Shown here piece after piece: positions 1 to 12,800 of a stretch of DNA of 64,000 bases. Position 1 is the first letter of the stretch. Every line of letters starts with the position of its first letter. The DNA comes from Hippasteria phrygiana (Eukaryota; Echinodermata; Asteroidea; Valvatida; Goniasteridae), in the NCBI GenBank assembly GCA_037893225.1, contig JAZGUH010000143.1, positions 1,860,001 to 1,924,000 on the forward strand. The letters run 5' to 3'. Under the pieces are notes generated by a model. It did not search any database. It was not told the origin of the DNA and was given only the letters and a program-made list of their open reading frames with translations. The position numbers and the translations under genes are program-made.

Positions 1-363
1 TGGTACCCTGAAGCACACGGTGACTTGTTGGCACTCGTGTGGAAAGGAGCCCTGCTTAATTCCTTTGGCCTCGTGCGCACGGAACGAAAACATTTTTTAA
101 GTTTTTTATTTTGAACCCCCCAAAAAACATTTAGACCATAAAGTAATACCTATATGACGATTTCAGGGAGTTTTTCAAATCAAATGGGACAAATCTTGGA
201 GAATTGAGAGAAAATGACAAAACTGTTAGGACTTACTGTACATTTTCAATGGGCCGATTTCGCTTTTTGCCTGCAGGGCCCATTTATGCGCATGCGTGCA
301 TAAATTTGAACGTATTAGGCCTAGGAAACTGGTCTGTGGCCGGCTCAGCGCTGGTTCATTTAG
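1..363. other. upstream flank, no gene seen
   Basis: I see no exon, RNA gene or clear repeat end in this stretch. It is ordinary AT-leaning non-coding DNA upstream of the LSM14 gene and of the hairpin that begins at 364. Confidence 0.5.
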
Positions 364-480
364 CCTTTTAGAGGTATGGCGGACACAATAGGAGGGCGCT
401 ATTTTATTTGGGTATAAATACACAGGTTTTACCCAAATCAAATAGCGCCCTCCTATTGTGTCCGCCACACCTCTAAAAGG
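364..480. repeat. near-perfect hairpin (foldback MITE-like)
   Basis: The left arm 364-414 and the right arm 430-480 are reverse complements over 51 bases with two mismatches, separated by a 15-base loop. The outer end reads CCTTTTAGAGGTRTGGCGG. It lies about 245 bases upstream of the LSM14 start codon, so it is in or near the promoter. A compact MITE is the simplest reading, but a transcribed hairpin is also possible. I see no target-site duplication. Confidence 0.85.
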
Positions 481-724
481 CCAATTGCGATGCGGTGGCG
501 CCTAGCTAGCCTAGGACATGTCGACAGTGTCTAGTCTAACGACTTAATTTCAAGTCTACGTGTACCAATGAAAAAAACGTAATCTCTTTGTGAAAATACC
601 CAGAGTGCACAGCGCGCCTGCCTGCGCCATTTTCGATACGACAGAGTTTTACGAAAACAGTCGATGTCATCGAAGTAAATCCAGCATCATCTTATCTCGG
701 AGTCTTGTAGACTCAAGCATCATC

Positions 725-845
725 ATGACGGAGGGTGGGCCGTATATGGGTAGTAAAATTAGCCTGATTTCCCAGGCAAAAATTCGGTATGAGGGTAATT
801 TGTACTCGATCGACACAGATGAATCCACGGTTACTTTAGCCAAGG
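725..845 (+). CDS. LSM14: LSM14 coding exon 1
   Basis: It encodes the first half of the LSm domain, from [16 protein letters not shown] to TVTLAK. It ends in phase 1 at an AAGG|GTGAGT donor, the same position as the first exon of vertebrate LSM14 as I remember it. No in-frame ATG lies upstream; the reading frame stays open to 590 but only from a GTG. Confidence 0.93.
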
Positions 846-3800
846 GTGAGTTTGCGCAGGAATGATTTTTTGTGTGCATTTTTAGCTATCGTATTATGGG
901 TAATCCTTACCTTTAGGACCCCATTCCATATAAGAGAAAGAAGGAGACAGTTTACATTGTATGTTTCGGAACTTACCTCAATATTTTGCGATGATACAGG
1001 CAGGAAAAGTCGCTCTGTGTGCTTGGAATCATCTAAATTAGTAAGATATCATGTTGAATATGAGCAAGCTTAATTTTGTTGAAAGAGGGCAGGGTTTTGA
1101 TTTATGAGGGAAATTATGGGGTAAAACGGCAATGTCTCCAACTGCAAAAGAGGGCAGGAAAGTCACATTTTCTTTGAAAGTGCGTTTCAAAATTACAATA
1201 AACATGAGTTAATCTGAAGAAAAAAGACTGCTTTAGCCTAGCCTGCAAAAGTCACTTTGGTACTGTAAACATGGTAAAGTCCTCTGCAAAAGTCAGTTTT
1301 GAACAGGACTTGTTAAAAAAAAATACATGTAGAGGTGTCCTATTAAAAAAGGTAATGATTACCTTATTATGATTTTAATCGTACAGTTAGCAGGCCTGCT
1401 GTATAATTTAGAAAGTTCTAGGAGAAAAAGTACTAACGTTAGGCGTAGGCTAGACCCGCAAACGTGGCGGTATACACCGCCACGCTCTGTTGCATTGAAA
1501 ACACAATTTACATGTATTGGTCGATAAAAGACTCCATGTCCATTGACGGGAAGATTTGTTATCGTTTTCATGTTCAGTACTTACACATGCTCTTTTACAC
1601 CAAATTCCGCAAGCACAGCACCTGTCGTTCCCCAGAAATCGATGAAAACGGATGGATTCCTGTACAAACGTATGGCCTTTTTGGTTTACGAGCGATTCCG
1701 AAAGATCTCCGCGCGGTGCCCCGAATCCTTCGCGTAGAAATTGCTGTACTGTACTACGGCTGGAGAGACGTTACCATCCAGCTAGCTTGAAAATTCCAGC
1801 TCTAGGCTCATGACATGTGAGATTCACCATTTAGAGCTGGAAGGAATTCTATAGGGTTCGTTAGGGTCGGTTTAGATCTTGCCGATATCTTCCGTTTCCC
1901 TGAATATATCAACCAAACACTCACCTTGCCGGCAGAGTAGTCATTCATGCAGCTTGTCATCCCCTCAAAATAATATGCTCAAGTTAAACCCGAAAAAAAA
2001 ATGAATTTTTCATGCAACTCGGTGCATGCACAAACCAACTGTGTACAAAGTAATGGAGCGGATTTTTGAACATGAACGATGTTTTCCGATCGATTATCGG
2101 CCAGCGGCACTGCGCGCGCCTCGGGGCTCGATATCCAACGGCTGTTTGCTGAAATACTGACAGCGATCATACGTTTGTACAGAAATCCACTTTTTTCATC
2201 GATTTTTAGGGAACGACAGGTGCTTTGCTTGCGGAATTTGGTGTAAAAGAGCATGTGTAAGTACTGAACAGGAAAACGATAACAAATCTTCCCGTCAATG
2301 GACATGGAGTCTTTTATCGACCAATAGATTGTTTTTCCAATGCAACAGAGCGTGGCGGTGTATACCGCCACGTTTGCTGGTCTAGGCGTAGGCCTACTAC
2401 TAGTGGCAATTGCTGTGTTCACAAGACAGTTTCGGAACGAATTGAGCATCGTTGTCGTGTGTACAGTATAGGCTAGGCTTTTTGACATGACAGGCAAACC
2501 ATGTTAAATGTACATTGTACAAACCACTTAGGCACTTGCCACGTTCATACTGATCACCGTCAACACACCGTCAACACCTCCAAAACACATTCTTAACTGA
2601 CAAATGCAGTACAAAACTGTAAAGTATGGGTCAACACTAGCCCCTAGAAGGACGCTACATTTATGATATGGCGTCCTAGTGCACAAGACTGCAAAACAGT
2701 CCGGAAAGAGTTCCATATCCAGGCATCACTTATTTTCCCTTATTATGACTTTAAAACTACCAAAAAGTGTAAATCTGATGAAGAAACACGAATTTAGGAG
2801 GAAACAAATTTCAACTTATTCTTTGAAAATACTTTGAGGTATAAGTGATGTCCGGATATGGAACTCTTTCCGTTCAACAGCCCATCTCCCCGGTAGGATA
2901 GAAATACATTTTGTATTCCTCCAAGAATGTCAAGAATAGGAGATATTTGCGGCGCAAAATCGTCTCCACGCGACGCTGACTTCACAAACAAGAGGAGCAA
3001 TACCCACATCTAGAACGTTCATCAAGAACCGTGCACGGAGCAAGTTCGATGAAGGACCAATGGTTAACTAGTGGTTGGTACGTGACGTATGACTACTGAA
3101 GTTGAAGTGCGAACGACTGTAGTTAAACTGTCAACGCGACCATAAGAAAATTGCGGTGGCCAGTTTGTTTACGTTTTTGGACGAGTTCATAGATGAAAGC
3201 GACACGGACGATATTTCCTCAGTATATCAACAATGTCACAAGTGGTAACTTGTGCATTATTTCAACATGTTTAAAGAAAGACAAAGTAACAAAAAATAAT
3301 CGTTCACTGCTGCTGAATATTTACTTACATCTTTAGTTTTTTTCGCCATTTTTCTGATAACTGGTCCTCTCTGCACTGCTATTAAAACAGCTATTGGTAA
3401 CCAGCAATGCGACCAACCTCGGTAGGCTGGTTGCGAATCGTCGACTAGACTAGTCCAACCATTGTCGACTAGCGTGCGTTCGATCAGAGTTAGTCGAACT
3501 ATGGTTAACTATAGTCCTTGATCGAACTTGCTCACGGCCGCACCGCGCGGTAACCACCTGTAAATTGCGCCCTCTGTTGTTGATAAACGTTCAAGACGTA
3601 CGGACAAGGTATTATTACTCCTCGTGTTTGTGAATTAACGTTGCGTGCAGACGATTTTAAGCCGCATATATCTCCTGTTCTTGACATTCTTCGAGGAATA
3701 TTTCTATCCTACCGGGGAGATGGGCTGTTGAACTGTGGACGGGGATGATGCCAAGAATATTTATGCAGGTAAAGTGTGATTTTTGAACCTCGTTTTCTAG

Positions 3801-6800
3801 CATAGGACTGTTTTGCAGTCTTGTGCGCTGGGATGCCATATCATGGCGTCCTTCTAGGGCTAGCCCTATATCTAGAACTATGGGGCCTCTACCGGAACCC
3901 CATCAGCAAGAATAAAAATGCAATTTCCATTCACTGTGTTTGCACTGTGCGCACGAAAACCGCTGCAGTTTTCCCAAAAAATCTGTCATTTCCTTATTTA
4001 CATCCTCACCTTGTGTGCAAAAGATCGCCGGAATCGGTTATAATTTTAGAAAAAGTGAAAAAAATCTCCCATCCGTATTGAAAGGCTACAGACGTACATA
4101 CACACGATGCGACTGTTGCCGGCTGGGTCATGTGCGGGGGTCGGATGACAAGCTCATGATTATTCATGTCAAAAATCTGAAGTACGGCGCGCACAACATG
4201 CACTGCCGTTGTGTCCGTTACCGTCCGCATCGCGCGCATCGATCACTGTACATGTACTAGGCTATTATAGGGGTAGTCGCTCTTCTAGAAGGTAATTTGT
4301 CATTAAATATTCATATTGCAGTCACGTTTGGGCATGGAACATAAATAAATAATGTTCGATATTTAATTTGTCTCCACGGAAAACATGCAAAATCAAAATC
4401 AGACCGCACCTTTGCGGCGCTATAAACAGAAAAACAGTTGAAAACAGTGAGGAGGCAGTGATGGAAATAGCTGGATTCGCATCGCAAAATACGATACATT
4501 TTTCACAAAAAGCGAGAAACTTGAAAACGATTAGCAGTTTTTGTGAATGAAAATTTCTCATAAAATCATGCACGACGGCGGCCAACGCTCGACGCCCCTA
4601 TACCTGTGCGGTGACGACGGAAACTTGGGATGTAAAATAATAATCAATCGGACTCTACCACCATACCATACATGTACATGCAGATCATTTTTATCTGATC
4701 CGTTCGATTGTTTGGCAAACACACTGGTGCAATCTCACCCCCAGTAGGTCTTCGGTTTCTTTCAATGGTTTTGCGCTAAGGACTAGTTTGGGAAACGAGG
4801 TTGCTGCGGTTTTGTGTGGTGATTAGCACGTGTAGTTCGGTATAGTATCATATGGGCACAGACGTTCACAAACCCCATACACTTTAAGGTGCACGTGTTC
4901 GTGATGCCGACATGAACTACATGTATTGGATATGCTCCATAGTGACACCGTTGGGCGGATGATGCCTGGACGCGTGACGCGCCCCAAATGTCGGCATGTC
5001 CGGGGCGAGCCACTCATCCGGGTAGCCAGCCGCGCCTTGACTAAAGGCTACAGGGAAGTTTTCAAACGATTTCCAGCTGGCAATCGTTGGAAAACGATAT
5101 AAATTTCCACTTTACTTGACGACAGCACACCTGGTGCCATCATTTCACAGGATGATTGAGACTACTATTAACTTATATTCTAGTAAGGTATTTCGTAATA
5201 ATTTAGTAAAAAAAAATTGGAGGATTACCAATCGTGTACACTACATTTAAATCAAACAACCCTGATTAAACTGTTAGCAGAGATGGTGCCAAAAATATGC
5301 AGGTAAACTGATTTTTAAACCTCAATTTCTAGCATAGTCCTTCCGTGCAGTTTCATGCGCTAGGACGCCATATCATGGTGTCCTTCTAGGGCTAGGTTAA
5401 GGTTAAAGTTGGGGTGATTCAAAGGCAATGTGTGCCTTATGCAGATCAATGAAAATCAGTCGAAAGCACTTTTTCAAGTAAGGTACTGCATTTGGGTTGT
5501 TGACTTTCAGTGCGATCGTTTGGGACTGAGTCGCGGGATGCACCGAGACACGTGCCTCCTGGAGACGAGGTGTACAGTTTCATCATCTTCAAAGCAAGCG
5601 ACATCCAAGACCTCCATGTTTGTTCTCTGCCAGACCCCGCTGCAAGTAGCATTGCCCAGGATCCTGCTGTGCTTCAGGTAGCAAGTTGAAGTTCTCTTCT
5701 CTTTCTATGTATTCAACTTGACATACATGTACAGTGTTTCATACATGTAAGGGGGGCAGTCCACCCTTGTAAGAATGACCACTGACCCTGCAAAACATAC
5801 CAAATAAAAAATTATCGACGAGTTACTGCCGCAAGCAGCCCAACAAAAGCAGCCTGTTTTCTGTGTAAGATCAAAGCATACACGGCCGAGACACATTTTG
5901 TGATATATGGGGGAGGTGATTTGGTCTCACCAGTGGTGGTAGTTACCCCGCCTGGGTCTCTAGGTCTAAACATTGGGGATAATTTCTTTTTTGTAAACCG
6001 TAAGGGTGGTGGGGCTGGCAACCCTTTGCCTACAGTGGCTTTTTAGCCGTGACTTCCATAAAAAAAATGCTTGGAGTTGATTCCAAAAATGTTAGTTGCC
6101 CGAGCCTACCAGTGTTGTAGTCAAGACCATCACAAGACCACACAAGACCCTGCAAGACCAGCACAAGACCAGCAGTCTTAATCCAAGTCTTAAAGCTATT
6201 CAAATTAACTGTAACAAAAGCATTCCTTTGTCATGGTTTATGCCTGTTACTTGTGCCTGTTACAAGCTGGTCTTGTGAATGGTCTTGTGCCTGGTCTTGA
6301 AATGGTCTCGACTACAACACTGGAGCCTACTGTGGGGGTTGACTGTTAAAGCATTGCCCCAGTGGTAATCTGTTGTACAAAGAGTCCGAACATTTCAATT
6401 GTTATCCCGTCATGCTATTGCAGCATTCTGGTGCCATCCGAACCACCCCTTCAGGATACCATCAGGGGCCTCCGTTCAGCAGCGCTGCTCCGGGGCATTT
6501 TGGTTCGTATGGAGGCGGCATGCACTACAGCCAGTTTGGCCACGTCGGGGGCGGAGTAATGCCTGCGCAGTTTGGGGGACAGCCGACTCACCCGCCACCG
6601 GGGTTACGAGGTAGGATCACAAAGTTTACTGCTTGGAGAGAAAAAATGAAAAATAATCTGACAATGTCAGGATCGAACTTAGTGGAATGTAACTTCTGAT
6701 GAAAATGGAACGATGTTGATATGGCTTTCATCAACTGCATTGAAACCCTCCTGCTCGGGGGACAAAGTTTTGTGTAATATGTATTACATAGGGCTGTGCA

Positions 6801-9800
6801 TCTGAACCGGGATACCCAACCGCTAATGTCGGGAATCGGTTTCAGATTATGAAATCCAGTACCCGTAACCGAATTACATGTACATGTGTACGGTACGGCA
6901 TTCTGGAGGTCGCGGGTTCAAATCCCACGCCTGCCAGTTTTCTATGCTCACTTTAAAGATCTATTCAAATTTACCTAATCAGTTTCCCTTGTGGTTTGAC
7001 GAATATTACACGTACGTAAGTATTTTTCAATGAAAAAGAAAGGTTTGAGTGTCATTTGTGTGGAATTTTCAAAATGAAAATCAATGTACATTTAGAAACA
7101 ACGGATTAACATTTATGATGCTTGTGAAAGTGCAATTTACACCGTAAAGCTATAGAGCTCACTTGCATTTTGCTGCATTGATCACCGATGTGGTAGACCT
7201 TTACGAACAATATAAACAGCAATTTCTCAGATTAAATTTTTTGGATTGACTTTCTTTTGGGATGGGCATTTAAATGTGCAGTGAACTGTATAGTGAACTA
7301 GCCCCAGGTGGCTAGTAACTAGGAGGCATTTGTTGGTGCTAGGGGCTTTTTTTACCTGTCTTTCCGTTAATTGTTTCCTGGCCCCAAAGGTCGTGCGACT
7401 CCCCCGCCCATGATGCGACGCTCCCCGACAATGGAACAAGGGGTGCAGGCCTCTGGCCCCGTCAGCCCCGAGAAGGACTCTGCCAAGACTGCCGAGAAGC
7501 CGCAGCCCTCAAAGCCGCAGCCCCAGCCCTCAAAGCCCACCAAGGAGGACCAGGCTCTTCCCCAACGGACGCAGCAGCCACGTCGTCGGGGATCCCGGGA
7601 GGAAAAGACGGCCCAGCGGAAGGAGATCCAGCGAGGGGAGGGCCGAGACAAGAAGACGGACGTTGGCAACAAGGTTGACAAGGACGGCCGAGGGGAACGC
7701 ATAGAGAGAGAGCGACAGGAGAGAGGGGACAGAGGTGACCGCGAAAACCGCGACAACCGCGACAAGGGTGGACGAGGAACACAACAGGGTTCCAGACAAA
7801 ACTGGCAAGGTAGATTTAATAGTATCCACCGTACCGTACCCCCCACGAAAAATAAATGAGATTCACATTGTCCAGTGCACCAGATTCAAGATCTGGGTGA
7901 TACTACAGATTGTGGGTTTGTTCCCTGCCCAACTAAGGGGGTTATTGTGCTTATGTCCTTGAGAAAGACATTCCTAAATTACTTCTTTCCTCCCAGGAGT
8001 AAATGGTACCTGTGAGGGCAGTGATGGTTATGTGTTTGATTAGCCCATGTGCACTTAACTTGCAGCCGGGGCTGTGCACTTACCAGGGAGCTGAGGTTTC
8101 AGGAGTGATTGGGCCTGATAAGCATGGGTAATACAATGCCTTGAATTTGATTATGTGCGCTTGGTAAATGTACGCAGAATTATTACTAATTACCCGACTA
8201 TCTCAAGCTGCTGCTGTTGTTGCAGCACGCGTGTCTTGGCATTTATGGTGTCAAAGGTAAATTTTGGCATGCATTCCATCCTGGACTATGGCTGCATTCA
8301 CAACTTCTAAAAATCACTCGCACATTGATTTCAAGAATGCCTGCAAAGTGTGCACTGGAATTACACCAAATATGCTTTTAAAAAATGGCGTTTGCCAGAG
8401 TAGACGTGAGTTGAGCATTGACAACATTTATCACATGAAAAAAAAATGGAAAGATGATGTACCCTTAACCCTAACCTTCCCAAGTCCTCAAATCCTCTAA
8501 ATTCCTCTTTGCCAAATGGAAGAATTTGGAGGATTGAGGGTCTTTGGAAGATGAAGCATCAGAAGATTTTGCCTCTGGAGGAAAATGGAGGATCCAGGTC
8601 ATCAGGCCCAATCTGACGCTAGATGATTTCAGAGGGATTGAGGCTACTGGGGTGTCTTCCAAAACCCACTAGAGGATTTTACAGGATTCAGGCAGAGGTC
8701 CCCATTAGAGGATTTTGGCGGATTCAGGTTATATGTAGCTTTAACACTTTGAAAATCGGAGGGTATTGGAGGATTCAGGAAAAATGTCAGGAATTTAGTT
8801 AGTTCCCACGGACATATTAATTTCTGAAGGAATTGCTGTTCAGGAAAAAAAAATGCCCTACCCCTTTTCAGCTGTGGTGTGACTGGCTAGATAGATACAG
8901 AAAATGCAGAAGGGTAACACTTTAACCCTAACCCCCTAGACATTTTTACTAGGAAGTGTCCTCAACCCGTCAAAATCTAACATTGTGCAGTACAGTGTTG
9001 GAGGTCTCGAGGCCGGCCTCGGCCTCGAGGCCGATTTTCATGGCCTTGTCCTCGGAGTGCAAGGCCTCAGCCTCAGAGCCTTCCGGACTCGATGAATCTG
9101 GTCGAGGCCGGCTCGAGGCCGCCCACTTTGACAAATTTTCCCACCAATTCACATGTATTTTCCATTTCAATTAATTTGTGGCCTCGGAGGTTGTGGCCTT
9201 GACTACAACACTGGTGCAGTATGTATGGCACATTCTTTGGACTTCAGACAACTTGGGGCATCATAACTGCATGTAAAGTAATGGTGCCAAGATGCTACAG
9301 TCCTGAACCCATCAAAATTCAACACAACCTGCTGTTGGAGTTTGTAAGGCTTGGGGTACTTAGGGTTATAGACTAACTATACATGCCATACATGTAAGCT
9401 TTCGTAGCTACAGTTACTTCATCAGATGCAAACTTTATTGTTTGTTTGATTTGAAGCTTTGCATGGTGAAGATAGCAATAAGATAGATTTGCGGTAGCAC
9501 CATATGACAACTCTTTTTTGTGAGTTTGCGGGGTTCTGAAAAGAACCGGGGGAAACTTGGTTTCCTCACTCAAAGGACCAAAGTTTCCCGTAGTTCTTTT
9601 CAGAACCCCACAAACTCACAAAAGTTTGCCGCATGGTGCTACTGCAATTTTTTATTTTTGTTTGTTTCATTTGACTGATGAATTATATGCTTTGTTTTCC
9701 AGGATACAATCAGAACAGACGGGGCAGAGGTCGTGGGCCTCGCTCGCCAGTCGTCAAGGAGAAAGTCGGCAGTGACTTTGATTTTACTGCCGCCCAGTTT

Positions 9801-12800
9801 GAAAAGAAGACACTGGAGGAGGAGTTCAAGGAGAAATTAAAGATAGATGGATGTAAGTGCACACTGGATAGGTTGTCCTTGTTCTGATTTCAGTGGTGAG
9901 AATTGTCAGGGTTTTTCCGGATTTGTTGTCAGTAAGCCTGTTCGATATGACGATATTTCCCGATATTTCGATATTTTTTTCATATCGAAAATCGTATATC
10001 GCGATATATGTTCCTTTTGGCCGAATTACGTGTGGATTTGTCCAGTTTACTTTGCTCAAAATTCCAGTTATTTCCAATTATTGGACGGTAGAACAGTATA
10101 TAATGTATCATGATGTACAATGGAGGAATAAAAAAATACATACATGCACTAAATGTCTTTCTTTGACCGTTTTCTAAACCCCGCCATGACATCTCCGCTC
10201 CGCGCGATTTACCTTCCGCGCGATTTACCCTCCGCGCCGTACGTTGTCAAGTGCAAACAACGTCTTATTCCCAGTGTACAATGTACGTACCTACACGCTT
10301 GCGAACTCATCTTGAGATCGAGGGGTATGGCAATTGTTTGCAATAAGGTCAACCCCTGTAGCGCATCTGCGCGTGCGCGTTGCTTTGTTGCTAGCCTTGG
10401 TCAAGTGCAAGCAACCGCACTGAATGCCACCGTCTTTCCCCAGTGTACAAGGCACACGCAGTTTAGGTGTAGTTACGTGTAGCGAACTGCGCCGCGTCTT
10501 GAGAAAAGATTAAAACACGTGCCGCGCATCCATTGTACATTGTGCAATGTCATGTCGTCTTCACAAAATATACGACACGATCGTTTGTTGACAGCTCGCA
10601 TGTGATCGTCCATGGTATTATCATCTGTGTTACTAATCAACAATGCTGAAATAGAAACAAACGCTAGTCTTTCTGGAGTGCCATAAAGTAGCCAACTGAA
10701 GGTAAATGTCGTAAAACTCCAAATACTCAACGAGCGAAGGGAAGCTTTGTCAAACCGGCCCCCCGTTCCTGCCGCACAATCCCGGCGGGCCCGATCCCGG
10801 CGGTGGCCCCGATCTCATGATGCCGTGGTGACTTCCGTCATGTATTTTTTTATTCCTCCGTTCTTCCGGTAATGAAAAAGTGACGTCATCACGATAATAT
10901 CGAATATCGCGATATTTTTCTGCCGATATTTCGGTATCAAAATAAATGGATATCGAACAGCCTTAGTTGTCAGGATTTTCACTGATTTCCGAATTTTTTA
11001 AGAATCTTTTGAAATCTGGAATTCCTGAGGTGTTACCCTGAATGTTTTTATTTGTAAAAGTGGATGTAGATCAATAGAAACGGGTATTTTAAGGGGTGTT
11101 TTTACAAACAGACCCTACGTTGCTCTGGGGTCATCGGCGACCCCCAAATACTGCAGATTGCGTGATGTTTCTCTTTCGGCCAATCTCACACTTTTAATTT
11201 TTTATTTTCTTTCTTACGGAGAACTGACACAAAAAAATAATAAAATGCATATACATGTACAACTTTTTTGCATTTGGATACAACTTTTTTTGCATTTGGA
11301 TACATTTAGATTGTACTAAGCCTGAATTGGATTTATATCGTGGACATATGGCTGCAAAATATTTAATGCATTGTAAAAAGGAAAAGCATATGTATGTGGT
11401 TTGGTATCGGCGACCATATGCCATCTTGTTGAAGTCACAGAAATTTGCACTGTACAAAGGAACCAAGTCTAGTAATGTAGGCATTGGTTTAAGAGATTCC
11501 AGAACTAAACTAAACCATTTCAGAATTTGTTGTCGGGATTTCAGAATTTTTAAAGAATCTCTTTTCCAATCTGGAATTCCTGAGGTGGTGTCCTAAAGGT
11601 GTTTTTACCTGCAAAAGTGGAAAACGGATATTTTAAGCGGTGTCTTTACACAAATACAAAACTATATGTTGATGTATTTTTTATTTTTGGCCAGTCTCAA
11701 CCCTGTTTAAAAATGAATCTCTGATTTTATACTTTAAGTGAAGTCAGCTTCGTTTATTTTCATACACTTGACAATTTTTGAATTACTAACAAGTTGGGAC
11801 TCAAATTGTATAATATATTTAGCAGATTGTCCAAAGTGAACTTTTATAGACGCTGGTCTACTGGATTAGGCTTTTACTACTAGCCTTCCCCGATGGTCTA
11901 GTGGATTTTTGTACGACGGTATAAAAGCCGTGTCTGTAGACAAAAACAAAATAGCCCTCATCAATGCTTTTCCTGTGTATTTGAAAACAATGCAGCCTCG
12001 GTGAACGGAGATGTTGTGAAGGGAACGGAGGATTCTGGGAATGAAACGCAGCCAAGCGACGCCCCTGAAGAGGAGGAGACGCCCTACTACGATTCATCCA
12101 AGTCGTTCTTTGACAACATTTCCTGTGATTCAATCAATAAGGGGTAAGTGAGTTTGTTTTAGCCATAACATTAGCCGAAACCCTGTGTCTACTTGTCGGG
12201 AACCTTCCTGTTTCCTCCAAATTTACTGCTTTGCGGTAACCAAATTGTGCATTCTTTGTACTTGAGCTTCCAGGGAATATTGACCTGAAACTTTGCAAGG
12301 GAACTTTTTCCAGTGTTTCTGTGGATAAGGTTTGTCTGGCACCGACCCAACACTTAAAGTGTGTTACAAAGACCAGACACGTATAGTGTGAATATTAGTG
12401 TCCATTTCCTGTGTTGGGTTTCAGTACATTTATAATTTATGTGCTGGTTTCAGCAAATAATGTAAGTAATAAATGGCCATATGTCCATCTGCAATTATTT
12501 TTATTCCCTGGGGCAAACATTTACTTAACAGACAACGCCCAAACTGGAAAGAAGAACGCAAGATGAACTGTGAGACATTCGGTATCGCCTATGCCCGTAA
12601 CCGTGGCCGAGGAGGGTACCGTGGTGGTTATTACCGTGGGGGTTACCGGGGTAACAACTACCAGGGCAACTACCAAGGGGGGCGGGGACAGGGCCGAGGT
12701 GGAGGGCGTTCATATCGGAGCAACCGAGGTCGGGGAGGATGGAAGTCACAGGGCTGGAACGACTACTCTCTTGATCTCCAGCAAAAAAATGAGGTAAAAT

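Noticed and set aside
590..724. Upstream extension of the LSM14 frame
   Set aside because: It begins only with GTG; the first in-frame ATG (725) matches the conserved LSM14 N-terminus.
7367..7846. Long minus-strand open frame of 159 codons
   Set aside because: It is the complement of GC-rich LSM14 exon 4 with Ser/Arg/Pro-rich composition and no domain.
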